Part shown: positions 17,107 through 25,705 of the stretch, one piece after another
Position numbering within the stretch: the first letter of the stretch is position 1
How the letters are laid out: every line of letters begins with the position of its first letter
Source of the DNA: Elusimicrobiota bacterium
GTDB lineage: Bacteria > Elusimicrobiota > UBA5214 > JBBAAG01
NCBI GenBank assembly: GCA_041658405.1
Contig: JBBAAG010000026.1
Location: forward strand, 1 to 35,066
Direction: 5' to 3'
Length of the DNA: 35,066 nucleotides
Translations under genes and position numbers: made by a program
The notes under the pieces: generated by a model
What the model was told of the DNA's origin: nothing
What the model saw: the letters and a program-made list of their open reading frames with translations, nothing else
Databases searched by the model: none

Positions 17107-17820
17107 TTAAATATCAATCTCCACAACTTTTTGTATTAAAAACAATCCCAGCCCGGTCATTAGAAGTATCAGGATTAACACAAGAATACCGTATACTGTG
17201 GTATACATCGGACGCATAAGCACAGGGTCAAGTACCCACATCCCGGACAAAATAAGTATTGGCAACGCGCTGATAACATAACCCGACAACCTACCCTGGG
17301 CGGTAAGCGCTGCGATCTTGCTCTGTAGTTTATAACGTTCACGCATAGTTACCGCTAACCGCGCTAATACATCACTGAGATTACCCCCGGCTTCCTGCGC
17401 GATACTTATTGCTGCGACAGTGATACTCAACTCCTTACTTCCTCCCCTTTGCGCCATAGCTTCAATCGCGCGGATAAACGGTACACCCAGTTTTACGTCA
17501 TCCACTACAGTTTTAAACTCAACGGATATTGGCCAAGCCATCTCCTGCGCAACCTGCTCAAACGCTTGTTGTATCCCCACCCCGGCCTTTAGCGCAGTAG
17601 AAATCATCCCTAGGGCATCAACCAGTTGACGGTTAAAAAGTTCAACTTTTTTTGTCCTGCGGTACCACTCAATAAGTTTAGTAATAACAGAAGAATTTTT
17701 TGTGTGTTTAGAAAATTTGAATTTATTGATCAACAACAACAACGACGACAAGTGTGTTACTGAAAATAGGAACAACCCTAATCCCGCAGCTTTAACTAAC
17801 CATAATCCCGTAGAATCCAT
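17107..17820 (-). CDS. tadB: Type II secretion F-family protein, TadB-like
   Basis: 237 aa with an N-terminal TM (residues ~9-31), a GSPF domain and two C-terminal TMs. GSPF-domain landmarks are LGMISTALKAGVGIQQAFEQ, VDDVKLGVPFIRAIEAMAQR and AISIAQEAGGNLSDVLARLA. It is shorter than many TadB proteins (~300 aa) but the secretion domain is complete. With TadC it would form the inner-membrane platform driven by the TadA ATPase. No tadA, cpaB, rcpA/CpaC, prepilin or peptidase gene is in the window, so the remaining parts must be encoded elsewhere if the system works. Start at ATG 17820, after an 87-base gap from rpe in which no clear promoter is seen. Confidence 0.85.
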   Translation of the reverse strand: MDSTGLWLVKAAGLGLFLFSVTHLSSLLLLINKFKFSKHTKNSSVITKLIEWYRRTKKVELFNRQLVDALGMISTALKAGVGIQQAFEQVAQEMAWPISVEFKTVVDDVKLGVPFIRAIEAMAQRGGSKELSITVAAISIAQEAGGNLSDVLARLAVTMRERYKLQSKIAALTAQGRLSGYVISALPILILSGMWVLDPVLMRPMYTTVYGILVLILILLMTGLGLFLIQKVVEIDI

Positions 17821-17907
17821 AACCCATAATCCCCGCTTTCATCCAACCCAACTTTTTTCGTAGTAACCAAAAACTATATTTTGTAAAGCTATAAACAGTA
17901 CTTACTA

Positions 17908-18582
17908 TTATCCCTGCACGGTTTTGATAAGCTGGCTGTACTGCCGTAGAACATTCCCCGGCTTTTTTGCTCCAAATACAGCATTACCCAGAACAAAAAC
18001 ATTAGCCCCAGCAGTAATAGTATCCGGCAAGGTATCAAAAGCGATCCCTCCGTCAACTTCGATATCAACCTTATACTTTTTTTTGTCAACAATATCACGT
18101 ACTTCAAATATTTTGGGTAACACTTCCCGCATAAACTTTTGCCCGCCAAACCCTGGCTCAACGGTCATCATCAATACAAGGTCAAGCTGAGACAATTGTT
18201 TTTTTATAGCCTCAACCTTTGTCTTAGGCTTTAGCGAGACCCCTGCTTTTTTCCCAGAAGACTTAATAATCTTAACAGCATCCCATGGATGCCCTTTTGA
18301 TTCATGATGCACAGTTATGATATCCGCCCCTGCGGTTATATAGTCCTGTACATATTTCTCAGGGTAATCTATCATCAAATGCGTATCAAGGACCAAAGCT
18401 TTACCGCACAGTTTACGGATAGCTTTTACAATCAAATGCCCAAAGGTAAGGTTCCTAACAAAATTACCGTCCATTACATCCAGATGTATCCAGCCGGTGC
18501 CATTATTTTCGATAAGCTTAACCACTGCCCGTAAATCACTGAGGTCAGCCGTAAGGATTGACGGGGAGATAATATACTTCAT
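17908..18582 (-). CDS. rpe: Ribulose-phosphate 3-epimerase
   Basis: 224 aa, the normal family length. It interconverts D-ribulose 5-phosphate and D-xylulose 5-phosphate in the pentose phosphate pathway, in the cytoplasm. All key residues are in place: S8 (SPSIL), metal ligands H33 and D35 with M37 (HLDVMDG), H68 (DTHLM), the phosphate and flexible loop VEPGFGGQKF at 141-150, and catalytic D177 (EVDGGI). The terminal phosphate-binding strand ANVFVLGNAVF is also present. The ATG overlaps the PASTA gene stop by four bases (ATGA), so translation is coupled. The pairing with rsmB and a PASTA gene resembles the Firmicutes rsmB-prkC-rpe neighbourhood. Confidence 0.95.
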   Translation of the reverse strand: MKYIISPSILTADLSDLRAVVKLIENNGTGWIHLDVMDGNFVRNLTFGHLIVKAIRKLCGKALVLDTHLMIDYPEKYVQDYITAGADIITVHHESKGHPWDAVKIIKSSGKKAGVSLKPKTKVEAIKKQLSQLDLVLMMTVEPGFGGQKFMREVLPKIFEVRDIVDKKKYKVDIEVDGGIAFDTLPDTITAGANVFVLGNAVFGAKKPGNVLRQYSQLIKTVQG

Positions 18583-19343
18583 TTCTTTTCCTCAACCGAA
18601 CTATTATTCCCTAATGACAAAATAAGCCGTACTTTCAAACCCTCAGACACTACGGTATCCGCCCGCGGTATTTGGCTGATAACAATATCTTTCTCCGCAC
18701 CAGAACTATTACTGAACTCAATCCCGAACTCCACACTATTATCGTCACACCACTTTTTTGCAGTGACAACATTTTTGCCGTTAAAGTTAGGGAGTAACAC
18801 CGTCCCCTCCGGAGGACGCCCGATGGATACCACAATATTCACGAGCTCACCTTTCCCAACCGCATCATTCTCGACAGGGTCCTGTGAGATAATCTTCCCT
18901 TTATCCTGTGTGTTACTATACCCCTGTAATTCCTCACCCAACCCTAACCCTGCGCGCCGCAGTAAAAGTTCTGCGCTTCTCACAGTTTCACCCATCAGGT
19001 TTGGCACAAATACCGACTGCCCTCCTTTACTGAGTATCACCTGCAGCACACGCCCTTCTTTTATAGTAGTCCCCGCATCAGGTATCTGCCGGATAACAGT
19101 ATTTGCCGGGTATTTATCATCAAACTGCTCCCCAACCTTTATCAAGCCAAGTTTTAACGGTGTTAAAACATCCATCGCTCCGGTTAATGACTTACCGGTA
19201 ATACTTGGTATCTTAACTTCAGTTTTGTAATGTATCAACGCATCCATAACGGTATTGAACATCCAGAAAGTAACACCCAAAAACGCGATAGTTACAATAA
19301 TAACCTCAATAACTGTTTTATTAATTAAACCATTTTTTTTCAC
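18579..19343 (-). CDS. Membrane-anchored triple-PASTA protein
   Basis: 254 aa, GTG start at 19343 with AGGAG four bases upstream. A short cytoplasmic N-terminus and one TM (residues ~12-32) are followed by three PASTA domains: about 38-105 (VKIPSITGKSLTGAMDVL ... VLQVILSKG), 109-173 (VFVPNLMGETVRSAELLLRR ... NIVVSIG) and 180-246 (PNFNGKNVVTAKKWCDD ... LRLILSLG-type end). PASTA domains bind peptidoglycan fragments or beta-lactams and usually sit on PrkC/StkP kinases or on penicillin-binding proteins. Neither a kinase nor a transpeptidase domain is present here, so this is a stand-alone sensor or anchor. It lies 14 bases after rsmB and overlaps rpe. Confidence 0.88.
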   Translation of the reverse strand: MKKNGLINKTVIEVIIVTIAFLGVTFWMFNTVMDALIHYKTEVKIPSITGKSLTGAMDVLTPLKLGLIKVGEQFDDKYPANTVIRQIPDAGTTIKEGRVLQVILSKGGQSVFVPNLMGETVRSAELLLRRAGLGLGEELQGYSNTQDKGKIISQDPVENDAVGKGELVNIVVSIGRPPEGTVLLPNFNGKNVVTAKKWCDDNSVEFGIEFSNSSGAEKDIVISQIPRADTVVSEGLKVRLILSLGNNSSVEEKK

Positions 19344-19357
19344 TTATCTCCTACCCT

Positions 19358-20707
19358 TTACCCTTTTCTCCTGAATCTGATAACAAAAAACCCGTCAATC
19401 CCGTGTTTATGCGTCAATGTCTGCACCCATCCACCCGGGTTGACAATATCTTTGTTTCCCAGGAACTTACCGGTATCCCTAATGTTTTCAATTTCAAACA
19501 ACGGAAACTCTTTAACAAACTTCCCGATAACACCTTCATTTTCTTCAGGCTCTATGCTGCAAGTAGAATATACCAAAATCCCGCCAGGTTTTACAAGCGG
19601 TGCAGCGTTTGACAGTATTGAATACTGTATCTTAGGTAATTTAAATATTATGTCATTACTTGTCCGCCGCCATTTAAGATCCGGCCTTCTTCTTAACACA
19701 CCCGTACCTGAACACGGGACGTCTATTAACACACGGTCAACTGCTCCGGTAAAATTCTGCGGGTTCTCACCGTCCCGCAGTTGCGGGTCAATTATTGTTA
19801 CTCCCAACCTTGCACTGTTTTCACGTATAAACCGCAGTTTATGGCTGAACATATCAAAAGCAACTATTTTACCGGAATTCTTCATTAACTGCGCAGCATG
19901 CGTAGCCTTACCCCCCGGAGCGGAACATATATCGTACACAACTTCACCGGGTTGAGGACCGAGTATATGCGTCACTAACTGTGATGCTTCATCCTGGATA
20001 TAAAACATCCCAGCCTGGAACTCCGCAAGCCCTTCAAGGAACGGCTCTCCTGACGTGAACACTAGAGCATCAGGTACAAGTTCAGACATCCTTACTCCCA
20101 GACCGTAATTATTCAGCGCCGTAACGACTTCCCCTGAAGTAGTTTTTAAAGTATTTACCCTGACTGCCATATCCGCGTGTGTATTGTTAACCTCACACAA
20201 CTTTTCAGTATCATCTATCCCATACTGTGTAAGCCAGCGCTGAACCATCCATTCCGGGTGTGAGTGTTTAAGGCTGATATTCTTAACAACATCTTTACCT
20301 GTACTACTGAGGTTCAATAAATTCCTTCCGGCAATACACTCCCGCACAATCGCGCGAAGAACACCGTTAGTATACCCTGTCAACCCTGTATGCCCACCCA
20401 GGAGTTTAACAATCTCAACCGCCTGATCCACCGCAGCATACGGCGGTACGCGGCCACGCATGTACTCCAGCTGGTACACAGCTACACGCAACGAATTCCG
20501 CACTTCTTTTGTGGTATCCGTAACTTTACGGGTCATTGAGTAATTATTGATAATCCAGTCAATAGAATTCATATGCTGGATTGTACCGTTCACTAACCCG
20601 CGGACAAAGCCGTGATCATTATTCGGGAGAGTAAGTTTTAAGAGTTTAGTGTCAAGCAAGGTTTTTGGATAAACCATGTTTTGTTCAAATTCAATCAATA
20701 CTTCCAC
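19358..20707 (-). CDS. rsmB: 16S rRNA m5C967 methyltransferase RsmB
   Basis: At least 449 aa from GTG 20707. An N-terminal NusB-like RNA-binding domain (~1-125) is followed by a RsmB/NOP2-type Rossmann methyltransferase. The SAM motif is CSAPGGKATHAAQL at 261-274. Both functional cysteines are visible: C332 in DVPCSGTGVLRRRPDLKW and C383 in YSTCSIEPEENE. It methylates C967 of 16S rRNA with SAM. The start is uncertain. The residues just before the GTG (AARLAAVEVL) match the conserved family N-terminus, yet no ATG/GTG/TTG lies upstream in frame, only ATT at 20749. The real protein may therefore begin 14 codons earlier. Located between htpX and the PASTA gene. Confidence 0.92.
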   Translation of the reverse strand: MEVLIEFEQNMVYPKTLLDTKLLKLTLPNNDHGFVRGLVNGTIQHMNSIDWIINNYSMTRKVTDTTKEVRNSLRVAVYQLEYMRGRVPPYAAVDQAVEIVKLLGGHTGLTGYTNGVLRAIVRECIAGRNLLNLSSTGKDVVKNISLKHSHPEWMVQRWLTQYGIDDTEKLCEVNNTHADMAVRVNTLKTTSGEVVTALNNYGLGVRMSELVPDALVFTSGEPFLEGLAEFQAGMFYIQDEASQLVTHILGPQPGEVVYDICSAPGGKATHAAQLMKNSGKIVAFDMFSHKLRFIRENSARLGVTIIDPQLRDGENPQNFTGAVDRVLIDVPCSGTGVLRRRPDLKWRRTSNDIIFKLPKIQYSILSNAAPLVKPGGILVYSTCSIEPEENEGVIGKFVKEFPLFEIENIRDTGKFLGNKDIVNPGGWVQTLTHKHGIDGFFVIRFRRKG

Positions 20708-20759
20708 CGCGGCTAACCGTGCTGCGACAGAAGAATTATCCGTATCAATTACCCTGTGA

Positions 20760-21650
20760 TTAATATATTATTTTAGGAATATTATACGCAGAATTTGAAG
20801 ACTGTTCAGCAAGTTTCTCCAAACGTTTCACCCGTTCTGTTACAGGCGGGTGAGTAGAGAATAAGTTTAATAATCCACCCCCAGAAAAGGGTTGTACTAT
20901 AAACATATGAGCGGTCGATGGTGTAGCGTTGAGTATCGGTATACGCTTATTATAATTCTCAAGTTGTTTCAACGCATTAGCCAGGCTTAACGGTTTACCG
21001 CATATCTTTGCACCTGTTTCATCGGCATGGTACTCACGGGTACGCGAGATTGCCATTTGCACAATCATTGCCGCAAATGGCGCAACTATTGCCATTAATA
21101 ACAAACCCATGGCACCTGCACCGTTATCATCATCATCCCTGCGCCCGCCGCCGAATATCGCAGCAAATCGTGCCATATCCGCAATCATCATAATAGCTCC
21201 GGCAACCGTCGCTGCGAGTACCTGTATTAGAGTATCACGGTTTTTTACATGCGCAAGTTCATGCGCGATAACACCCGAAAGTTCATCTTTACTAAGGATA
21301 CCCATTAACCCGGAAGTAACAGCAACAGCTGCATGGTTCGGGTCACGGCCCGTCGCAAACGCATTCGGTGCGTCACCGCGGATGGCGTACACCTTAGGCA
21401 TCGGTATTCCTGCGGCAGTAGATAGTGCCTGAATCACAGTATGTAATTCCGGTGCTTCTGTTTGTTTAATCTCCTTCGCTCCGTAGATTGTCAATACAAT
21501 CTTATCGCTGAACCAGTACGCAACAAAGTTCGAAATCAATGCAAATACAAACGCTATTATCACACCCTGCTGCCCGCCAAGTAAATGCCCGATACCCAAA
21601 AATAACGCCGTTAATCCTGTCAGCAATAAAACTGTTTTTACATTATTCAT
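20760..21650 (-). CDS. htpX: Protease HtpX homologue (M48 metalloprotease)
   Basis: 296 aa, close to the HtpX norm. Two N-terminal TMs lie at ~5-25 and 29-50, then a further hydrophobic pair at ~140-205. The zinc site is HELAH at 130-134, with the third ligand expected in TREYHADETGA. Other family blocks are NAFATGRDPNHAAVAVTSGL and a PPVTERVKRLEKLAE C-terminus. HtpX is a membrane zinc endopeptidase that degrades misfolded inner-membrane proteins with its active site on the cytoplasmic face. It starts 20 bases after the last dehydrogenase of the sugar operon and may be read through from it; the weak AAAGGG upstream is compatible with its own initiation. Confidence 0.93.
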   Translation of the reverse strand: MNNVKTVLLLTGLTALFLGIGHLLGGQQGVIIAFVFALISNFVAYWFSDKIVLTIYGAKEIKQTEAPELHTVIQALSTAAGIPMPKVYAIRGDAPNAFATGRDPNHAAVAVTSGLMGILSKDELSGVIAHELAHVKNRDTLIQVLAATVAGAIMMIADMARFAAIFGGGRRDDDDNGAGAMGLLLMAIVAPFAAMIVQMAISRTREYHADETGAKICGKPLSLANALKQLENYNKRIPILNATPSTAHMFIVQPFSGGGLLNLFSTHPPVTERVKRLEKLAEQSSNSAYNIPKIIY

Positions 21651-21670
21651 TCTTTAAGTACATCCCTTTA

Positions 21671-22654
21671 TCAACCTTTTACCGGCTGCCAAATATTTGT
21701 CTTTGCGGACTGGTATACAGCTTCGGTAACTTCCATAGCTTTCATCCCGTCAATCCCGTTAACAATCGGCTGTGTTTTCCCGAGAATAACATCCACAAAA
21801 TGTTTTGTCTCCAAACGAAACGGGTTATCCTCCGGAGTTTTAGTTTCTTCAACTGTCCATTCTTTCTCCGTCCTTGTACGGTAACGCATGGAAGACCACA
21901 TAACTTCTATTGTCCCTTCGGTACCATAAACTTCAAGGCATACCCCGGGCCCTATACCGGTTGACCAGCTGATATCAATAGAACCCACAATACCTTCCGG
22001 AGTTTCCACCATAACCCTGGCAATATCTTCCACTTGCAACGAAGAAGCAACTGTCCTCATTTTTGCCCATACATTCTTTATATCGCCAAAAATATAACGG
22101 TAAATATCAATCGAATGAATACCGGCATCAATAAAACACCCACCGCCGGATATTTCTTTCTTTGAGAACCACTTCTGGGACATATCAGCATAACCCGCGA
22201 ATGAGTTCCGAACCATAACAACTTTCCCGATCTTACCTTCGGAGATCAACTGTTTTGTCCGTTGAATTTCTTTGTGGAACCTCCATGCGAAAGCGGTCAT
22301 AAGAAACTTTCCGGTCTTATTCGCTTTCTCCACCATTTCCTTAGAGTCATCCACAGATATTGCCAACGGTTTCTCGCAGAGAACGTTTATCCCTTTATCC
22401 AATGCAGCAATAACAGTATCCTTATGTGCCACAGGCGGAGTGCATACACTTATCGCATCGAGAGTATCGCTGGAATACATATTATCAAGGCTATCATAAA
22501 CCTTCCCGCCAAACTTTTGCATAAACTTTTCCGCGTTCGCCGGTGCGGTATCAAAGAATGCTACGAGTTCAACATCAGAATTCGCTGCGTATCCGTTCAC
22601 ATGCGCGTTTGCTATACCACCACAACCTACTATCCCAACTCTAACTTTTTTCAT
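21671..22654 (-). CDS. Gfo/Idh/MocA-family dehydrogenase (copy D, last of operon)
   Basis: 327 aa, two-domain NAD(P)-dependent sugar or cyclitol oxidoreductase. N-terminal Rossmann fold with GIVGCGGIANAHV (residues 8-20), then CEKPLAIS, the conserved EKP of the family. The C-terminal alpha/beta domain contains SGGGCFIDAGIHSIDIYRYI, with D and H near the substrate pocket. A strong ribosome site (GGGGGAG) precedes the ATG. It is one of four divergent paralogues in the cluster, implying several oxidation or reduction steps or several substrates. The exact substrate cannot be read from the sequence. Downstream is htpX, 20 bases away. Confidence 0.88.
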   Translation of the reverse strand: MKKVRVGIVGCGGIANAHVNGYAANSDVELVAFFDTAPANAEKFMQKFGGKVYDSLDNMYSSDTLDAISVCTPPVAHKDTVIAALDKGINVLCEKPLAISVDDSKEMVEKANKTGKFLMTAFAWRFHKEIQRTKQLISEGKIGKVVMVRNSFAGYADMSQKWFSKKEISGGGCFIDAGIHSIDIYRYIFGDIKNVWAKMRTVASSLQVEDIARVMVETPEGIVGSIDISWSTGIGPGVCLEVYGTEGTIEVMWSSMRYRTRTEKEWTVEETKTPEDNPFRLETKHFVDVILGKTQPIVNGIDGMKAMEVTEAVYQSAKTNIWQPVKG

Positions 22655-22693
22655 TTTATAAACTCCCCCTTGATACTATCTTTTAACTTATTA

Positions 22694-23776
22694 TTACTTA
22701 ATTCTGACTTCCTTACCTTCTTCAGAAGATTTGTAAATCGCATCTATGAGTTTCATGATAATGAGCCCTGTATCCGCAGTTGCGATCTGGACATCAGTTT
22801 TTTTATCTTTCCACTTACCTTCGGAGATTAATTCTATGAAATGCTTCATCTGCAATGCATGGCTCTTTACACTCTGTGCCGGAACAACCGGGACCATATC
22901 CACGAGCATACCATGCGTGTCTTTATAAACCTTCAACGGCCGCCAATCCGCCCCACCTTTTGTCCCGAACAATGTTGAATACAACTTTTCTGATTCTGTA
23001 TTTGATGCCCATGCAGCTTCAAGAAATAACGTCATGCCATTATCAAACTTAATAAAAGCCGATGCAAGATCTTCAACTGTAAAAGTCTTGCTGTCCCCCT
23101 TATACTTCCACCCGCCGGCACTCACATAATCTTTGCGGTCACCAAACTTTGTGTAAGTTGAACCTGACACTGCTACGGGTTTTGGATACCCCATTAACCA
23201 CAGGGTGAGGTCAAGCATATGCACGCCGATATCAATCAACGGCCCGCCGCCGGAAAGTTTTTTATTCGTAAACCACCCGCCCCAACCGGGAATCCCGCGA
23301 CGCCGTATTGCACCGGTCTTTGCATAATATATTTCACCAAGCTCACCGCCAATTATAAGCCTTTTCAATAATTGCGCTTCATTTGAAAACCGCTGGTTGA
23401 ACCCTACTGCAAGAAACTTATCATTTTCAATAGCAGCATCTTTCATATCCTGTGCCTGTTTTGCATTAAGTGCCATAGGTTTTTCCACTAATACATGGCA
23501 CCCGGCCTTCAATCCCTGGATTGCGGTATCGGAATGGAACGCATTTGGTGTGCCGATAACGATAGCATCTAATTTTTCTTTTTTCAGCATGTCGTTATAG
23601 TCAGCATAAACATTTTTTATGCCGTTAGCATCCGCCAATACTTTGGCTTTATCCACCAAAGGGTCTGAAATAGCAACGAACTCAATTTTATCCGCTATAA
23701 GCTTTGCCCCGGGCATATGCGCATGACTAATAATCCCGCCGGCACCTACAAATCCTAACTTTACCTTGTTACCCAT
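22694..23776 (-). CDS. Gfo/Idh/MocA-family dehydrogenase (copy C)
   Basis: 360 aa. Rossmann motif GFVGAGGIISHAHMPG near the N-terminus, VEKPMALNAKQAQDM, and the substrate-domain block LSGGGPLIDIGVHMLDLTLW. GAIRRRGIPGWGGWFTNKK and a long C-terminal domain are typical of the subgroup acting on glycosides or free sugars. GAGGAG stands six bases before the ATG. Follows the TIM-barrel isomerase gene with a 72-base AT-rich gap and precedes copy D by 39 bases. In oxidative deglycosylation pathways a Gfo-type enzyme makes a 3-keto sugar for a TIM-barrel partner; the adjacency here makes that role possible but unproven. Confidence 0.88.
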   Translation of the reverse strand: MGNKVKLGFVGAGGIISHAHMPGAKLIADKIEFVAISDPLVDKAKVLADANGIKNVYADYNDMLKKEKLDAIVIGTPNAFHSDTAIQGLKAGCHVLVEKPMALNAKQAQDMKDAAIENDKFLAVGFNQRFSNEAQLLKRLIIGGELGEIYYAKTGAIRRRGIPGWGGWFTNKKLSGGGPLIDIGVHMLDLTLWLMGYPKPVAVSGSTYTKFGDRKDYVSAGGWKYKGDSKTFTVEDLASAFIKFDNGMTLFLEAAWASNTESEKLYSTLFGTKGGADWRPLKVYKDTHGMLVDMVPVVPAQSVKSHALQMKHFIELISEGKWKDKKTDVQIATADTGLIIMKLIDAIYKSSEEGKEVRIK

Positions 23777-23848
23777 TTTTTACTCCTCTTACAAAATAAA
23801 CTTAAATAAGCCCATATACCTGATTATTTTTATTCTTACAAATAAACA

Positions 23849-24748
23849 CTATATTATCAACGGCAACAACTTTCTCGCTCCGAGGATAAGGCCTTTCTTA
23901 ATCTTCTCATCAGACCCGCGGAAAACAGGGTCTTCATGTTCAATACTTACCGTTCCGTCATAACCTATCTCGTAAAGCACGCCCATAAACTTTTCCCAGT
24001 TAATCTCTCCATACCCTGGCGCACGGAAACGGTAAAGGCCTTTCCGGTGATACCCGCGGACAGCTATATTGTCACGCAACAATTCACAATCCTTAGCGTG
24101 TACATGAAAAATCCTGTCCTTGAATTTGTATATTGGTTTAATATAATCCATCCCCATCCCGTAAAGATGCGACGGGTCGTAGTTCAATCCAAAATTTGCT
24201 GCAGGGACGAGGTTAAACATTTCCTCCCATTGCTCGGGACAAAACGATATTGTTCCCGGCACGTACTCTTTTAACCACCCGTACATCGGACAGTTTTCTA
24301 TCATAACCTTAACACCCTTATCCCCGGCATACTTCAGGAGTTCCGTAAATATTTTTGTAAACTCCTCAAAATTTTCTTTCTCCGTTTTCTCAGGGTTACG
24401 CCCGATAAACGTTCCTGCCATCCCGCAGCCAAGTAATGCCGCTGCATCGACAACCTTAACAAAATGGTTGTATACATCAGCACGTTTTTTTAGGTCAGGA
24501 TGAAGGTTGTTATCATAAAACCCTAATGACGATATTGTCATCCCGTATTTGACGAACAATTCATTAATCTTCTTCGCACCGTCTTTATCAAGTTTCACAA
24601 CGTCAATGTTCCGCCCGAAAAAATCGCGATCGGTCTTCAGAGGCCAACAGGCCACCTCCAGCGCATTGAACTCTGCGCCGGACGCGAACTTCAAAATATC
24701 CTCCATACCATTATCGCCCATACATGCCGTTAAAAAACCTAACTTCAT
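23849..24748 (-). CDS. Sugar phosphate isomerase/epimerase-type TIM barrel
   Basis: 299 aa, xylose-isomerase-like TIM barrel (PF01261). Metal-ligand positions are recognisable: E in VMIENCPMYG (about 150), D in LNYDPSHLYG, H in FHVHAKDCE, and E in VSIEHEDPVF near the C-terminus. AAAGGAG lies nine bases before the ATG. The superfamily includes isomerases, epimerases, inosose dehydratases and 3-keto-glycoside lyases (C-glycoside deglycosidases), so the reaction remains open. It sits between the ABC permeases and two dehydrogenases, consistent with acting on imported sugar or on an oxidised intermediate. An interrupted palindrome lies in the 78-base gap upstream. Confidence 0.85.
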   Translation of the reverse strand: MKLGFLTACMGDNGMEDILKFASGAEFNALEVACWPLKTDRDFFGRNIDVVKLDKDGAKKINELFVKYGMTISSLGFYDNNLHPDLKKRADVYNHFVKVVDAAALLGCGMAGTFIGRNPEKTEKENFEEFTKIFTELLKYAGDKGVKVMIENCPMYGWLKEYVPGTISFCPEQWEEMFNLVPAANFGLNYDPSHLYGMGMDYIKPIYKFKDRIFHVHAKDCELLRDNIAVRGYHRKGLYRFRAPGYGEINWEKFMGVLYEIGYDGTVSIEHEDPVFRGSDEKIKKGLILGARKLLPLII

Positions 24749-24793
24749 TTTAATAAACTCCTTTCAACACAACGCGTCAACAAAAATATTAGG

Positions 24794-24806
24794 TGTATAT
24801 TATACA
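24794..24806. promoter_or_regulatory. 6+1+6 inverted repeat overlapping a TATAAT
   Basis: TGTATA (24794-24799), one base, then its complement TATACA (24801-24806). It lies in the 78-base gap between the ABC permease and the isomerase gene and includes a minus-strand TATAAT (24804-24799) about 50 bases before the isomerase ATG. No -35 at proper spacing is seen: the nearest TTGACT (24819-24814) is only 9 bases away. Could be an internal promoter or operator; weak evidence. Confidence 0.25.
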
Positions 24807-24826
24807 AAAAAACAGTCAAAGATTTA

Positions 24827-25705
24827 TTACCCTTTTAACCCGGTCATCGCAATCCCCTGAACGAAGAAGCGCTGATTGAAGATATACACGATCAATACCG
24901 GTGCAAGCACAATCATTGATGCTGCCATCAACAATGTCCATTCTGTATTGTACAACCCCTGGAACGATGCAAGCCCGACGGTAAGGGTTTTCATCTCCAT
25001 ACTATTCGTGACAATCAACGGCCACATAAAATCGTTCCATGAACCCAGAAAAATAAATGTTCCAAGAGTAGCAAGCGCGGGTTTGCATAACGGCAGGATT
25101 ATCTGCCAGTATATACGAAACGGCCCGCACCCGTCAATCGTTGCGGCTTCCTCAAGTTCTTTTGGTATGGTAAGAAAAAACTGCCGCAGCATAAACGTCC
25201 CGTAGGTTGTAAATATATGCGGTAATATTAATCCCTGGTACGTATCAATCCAGCCAAGCGTACGCAATAGAATAAATACAGGGATCATTGTCACCTGGCC
25301 TGGTATCATCATTGTAGCGAGGTATGCCAGGAACAGCTTATCACGCCCCGGGAATTGTAACCTCGCAAACGCATACGCCGCGAGTGATGCAGTAAACAAC
25401 TGCCCTGCAGTGACGCTTACCGCAACAATTATGCTGTTAAGATAAAACCTTCCAAACGGCACGGAATTCCAAGCATCAACATAATTCCGGAACACCACAG
25501 GATTAGGTATCCATTGCGGCGGGAAAGTAAACACCGCACCGGCATCTTTCAATGAAGTGGAGAACATCCACACAAAAGGTATTACCATAACCACTGCCAG
25601 CCCGGACAGTATCGAATAATACAACAATGCAAATACGGTTTGCCTAAAATTTTTTTTGAACCTGATATCCTTAGCGGTCATGGGTTTAGGTTTATTACTC
25701 AGCAT
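24827..25705 (-). CDS. Carbohydrate ABC transporter permease, MalG type
   Basis: 292 aa from ATG 25705. AAAGGG stands seven bases upstream of this codon; earlier in-frame ATGs at 25711 and 25747 have no well-spaced site. Six TMs are present, beginning LLYYSILSGLAVVMVIPFVW. The EAA loop that docks to the ATPase is EELEEAATIDGCGPFRIYWQ followed by ILPLCKPAL. The CUT1-family ending is IFNQRFFVQGIAMTGLKG. It pairs with the MalF-type permease upstream (11-base overlap) to form the membrane channel for an oligosaccharide. The solute-binding protein and ATPase are not encoded nearby. Confidence 0.92.
   Translation of the reverse strand: MLSNKPKPMTAKDIRFKKNFRQTVFALLYYSILSGLAVVMVIPFVWMFSTSLKDAGAVFTFPPQWIPNPVVFRNYVDAWNSVPFGRFYLNSIIVAVSVTAGQLFTASLAAYAFARLQFPGRDKLFLAYLATMMIPGQVTMIPVFILLRTLGWIDTYQGLILPHIFTTYGTFMLRQFFLTIPKELEEAATIDGCGPFRIYWQIILPLCKPALATLGTFIFLGSWNDFMWPLIVTNSMEMKTLTVGLASFQGLYNTEWTLLMAASMIVLAPVLIVYIFNQRFFVQGIAMTGLKG

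Noticed and set aside
17821..17907. Searched the rpe-tadB gap for a promoter or small gene.
   Set aside because: No paired -35/-10 boxes and no short frame with a ribosome site; only AT-rich spacer.
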